DNA of 64,000 bases from BD1-7 clade bacterium (GTDB lineage Bacteria > Pseudomonadota > Gammaproteobacteria > Pseudomonadales > DT-91). The translations under genes were made by a program, and so were the position numbers. Location: NCBI GenBank assembly GCA_902705865.1, contig CACSIO010000012.1:62001-126000 (forward strand), written 5' to 3'. Every line of letters starts with the position of its first letter. Positions within the stretch are counted from its first letter, which is position 1. A model generated the notes under the pieces. It was given only the letters and a program-made list of their open reading frames with translations. It was not told the origin of the DNA and ran no database searches. Shown here piece by piece: positions 63,164 to 64,000 of this stretch.

Positions 63164-63571
63164 ATGACATACCCCATTGAGGGTTCGTGCCAATGTGGCG
63201 GGGTTGTTTACCAGCTCTTGGCAGAGCCGCAGATAATCTTGGCGTGCCACTGTAAAGAGTGCCAGAAACTATCAACCAGTGCGTTTAGTCTCACTGCTTT
63301 TGTCGATGCTGATGATGTCGTGTTTCATGGCGAAATGACAGAATGGCGCAGAGTTGCAGAGAGCGGCAATATCAGTGCGGCCAAATCTTGCGCGACCTGT
63401 GGTAATCGAATTTATCATTACAACCCTGATGAACCTCGTCAGATAAAGCTGAAACCGGCAGGTTTGTCGGATACCCGAATTTTACAGCCGACGGCGCATA
63501 TTTGGGTGAGTGAAAAGCAGGATTGGTACACGTTGCCTGCCGGCGTGAAAGTCTTTGAAAAACAGCCTTAA
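63164..63571 (+). CDS. GFA/CENP-V-domain protein
   Basis: 135 residues. Seven cysteines in the family pattern: C9-x-C11 (SCQCGGV), C28-x-C30-x-x-C33 (CHCKEC) and C76-x-x-C79 (CATCGNRIY), which bind two zinc ions. The founding member was reported as a glutathione-dependent formaldehyde-activating enzyme, but most relatives have no proven activity. GAGGAGA eight to ten bases upstream of ATG. Confidence 0.93.
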   Translation: MTYPIEGSCQCGGVVYQLLAEPQIILACHCKECQKLSTSAFSLTAFVDADDVVFHGEMTEWRRVAESGNISAAKSCATCGNRIYHYNPDEPRQIKLKPAGLSDTRILQPTAHIWVSEKQDWYTLPAGVKVFEKQP

Positions 63572-63666
63572 AGTGCGAGTTATTAGTGAGTTATTGACGT
63601 GGTTTGAGCCTAATTTTTAATCAGGCTATTCAGTGGCACCTCTTCAATAACGTTTTTAACGTTCAT

Positions 63667-63690
63667 AAAAAAGGCCCCAAAGCGGGGCCT
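63667..63690 (-). terminator. Rho-independent terminator on the minus strand
   Basis: AGGCCCC at 63672-63678 pairs with GGGGCCT at 63684-63690; on the minus strand six T follow (63672-63667). It lies 25 bases after the stop of the partial gene that enters from the right edge. Confidence 0.85.
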
Positions 63691-63714
63691 AAAAGTGCTG
63701 ACCGGTTAGCAAGG

Positions 63715-64000
63715 TTATGGAATCTGCTGGCTCAGATCATTTGCGCCAATGAAGGCGCTATTGTCGTAAGCACTGCCGAAGTTCCGCACAGTTGAGAAAC
63801 TATCAGAATTCGCTAAACCTACACCGTTGGTGTTGATGCGAACCATCAACGTTTTACCATCTGAAGACAACACTGCGCCTGAAGGTGCGCCGGAGTTATT
63901 TGCTGGCGTTTCAGATCCGCTAATTTGTGCCGTGCCAGTGAGCCTGAACGCTTGAGCAACCTGCGCAGCTGTGAGTTTGCGAGTTTTTGCCTGATCTGCC
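63715..64000 (-). CDS. C-terminal fragment of an exported-type protein (start outside window)
   Basis: 95 codons to a TAA at 63715-63717. The fragment is Ser/Thr/Asn-rich (SGSETPANNSGAPSGAVLSS, then GKTLMVRINTNGVG), with beta-strand character and no cysteine; it ends SAFIGANDLSQQIP. Family not recognisable from this piece. A terminator follows. Confidence 0.7.
   Translation of the reverse strand, partial: ADQAKTRKLTAAQVAQAFRLTGTAQISGSETPANNSGAPSGAVLSSDGKTLMVRINTNGVGLANSDSFSTVRNFGSAYDNSAFIGANDLSQQIP

Noticed and set aside
63604-63795. 63-codon plus-strand frame at the right end
   Set aside because: Spans a minus-strand terminator and the end of the minus-strand partial gene.

Overview
The window looks like chromosomal DNA of a free-living, probably marine gammaproteobacterium. 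It has moderate GC, an AGGA/GGAG-type ribosome-binding code and normal use of TAA, TGA and TAG. The gene set is typical of Oceanospirillales-like bacteria: YjdM, YehS/DUF1456, PurE, beta-carbonic anhydrase, an OxyR-like regulator, a TonB receptor, an LRR protein with a GlyGly-CTERM-like tail, and many lipoproteins. Genus cannot be fixed from the sequence. No rRNA, tRNA, insertion sequence, prophage or CRISPR array was seen.

Layout. 1-8.3 kb: RIO-type kinase, a GT-C-like membrane protein, gene fossils (a sulfotransferase tail; a frameshifted YraQ/ArsP-type permease beside an intact thioredoxin-like gene), a radical SAM protein with an N-terminal B12-binding-like domain, a LysR regulator, and PPK2. 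8.7-18.6 kb: large secreted proteins (a transglutaminase-like lipoprotein, a small lipoprotein, an LRR protein) and a NemR/NemA-like regulator/flavoenzyme pair with matching operators. 18.2-25.7 kb: Rrf2 regulator and methyltransferase around twin operators, YjdM, then a TonB receptor tail-to-tail with a hybrid histidine kinase/AraC protein. 26-33 kb: a divergent MurL-like protein, a lipoprotein, a LysR regulator, a beta-propeller lipoprotein gene broken by two in-frame TAG codons, and a YgjP-like metalloprotein. 33.5-35 kb: GyrI-like domain protein plus sterol-desaturase-like hydroxylase behind a palindromic promoter.

35.1-40.0 kb (minus strand) holds the most unusual unit: membrane protein, a 52-residue ORF, radical SAM enzyme, heme-oxygenase-like putative metalloenzyme, MBOAT acyltransferase and SGNH-like protein. 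The last four overlap one another. The layout suggests a dedicated pathway that builds or modifies a small molecule or peptide and acylates or exports it; no described system with this composition comes to mind.

40.5-53 kb: housekeeping genes (DUF1456, purE, carbonic anhydrase), an OxyR-like regulator lacking the peroxidatic cysteine, an OafA-type acyltransferase, a diguanylate cyclase, a three-gene unit ending in a secreted protein made of RxFG nonapeptide repeats, a GNAT enzyme, a hydrolase, a membrane-anchored Fis-type regulator, and an MscS/DUF1003 pair. 53.5-58.7 kb: a cysteine-rich repeat lipoprotein divergent from a TPR-radical SAM gene that overlaps a TPR-SPINDLY/OGT glycosyltransferase gene, a second candidate system. 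58.8-64 kb: MpaB-like oxygenase with TetR regulator, nitronate monooxygenase-like enzyme, DUF2846-like lipoprotein, GFA-family protein, and the 3' end of an unidentified gene.
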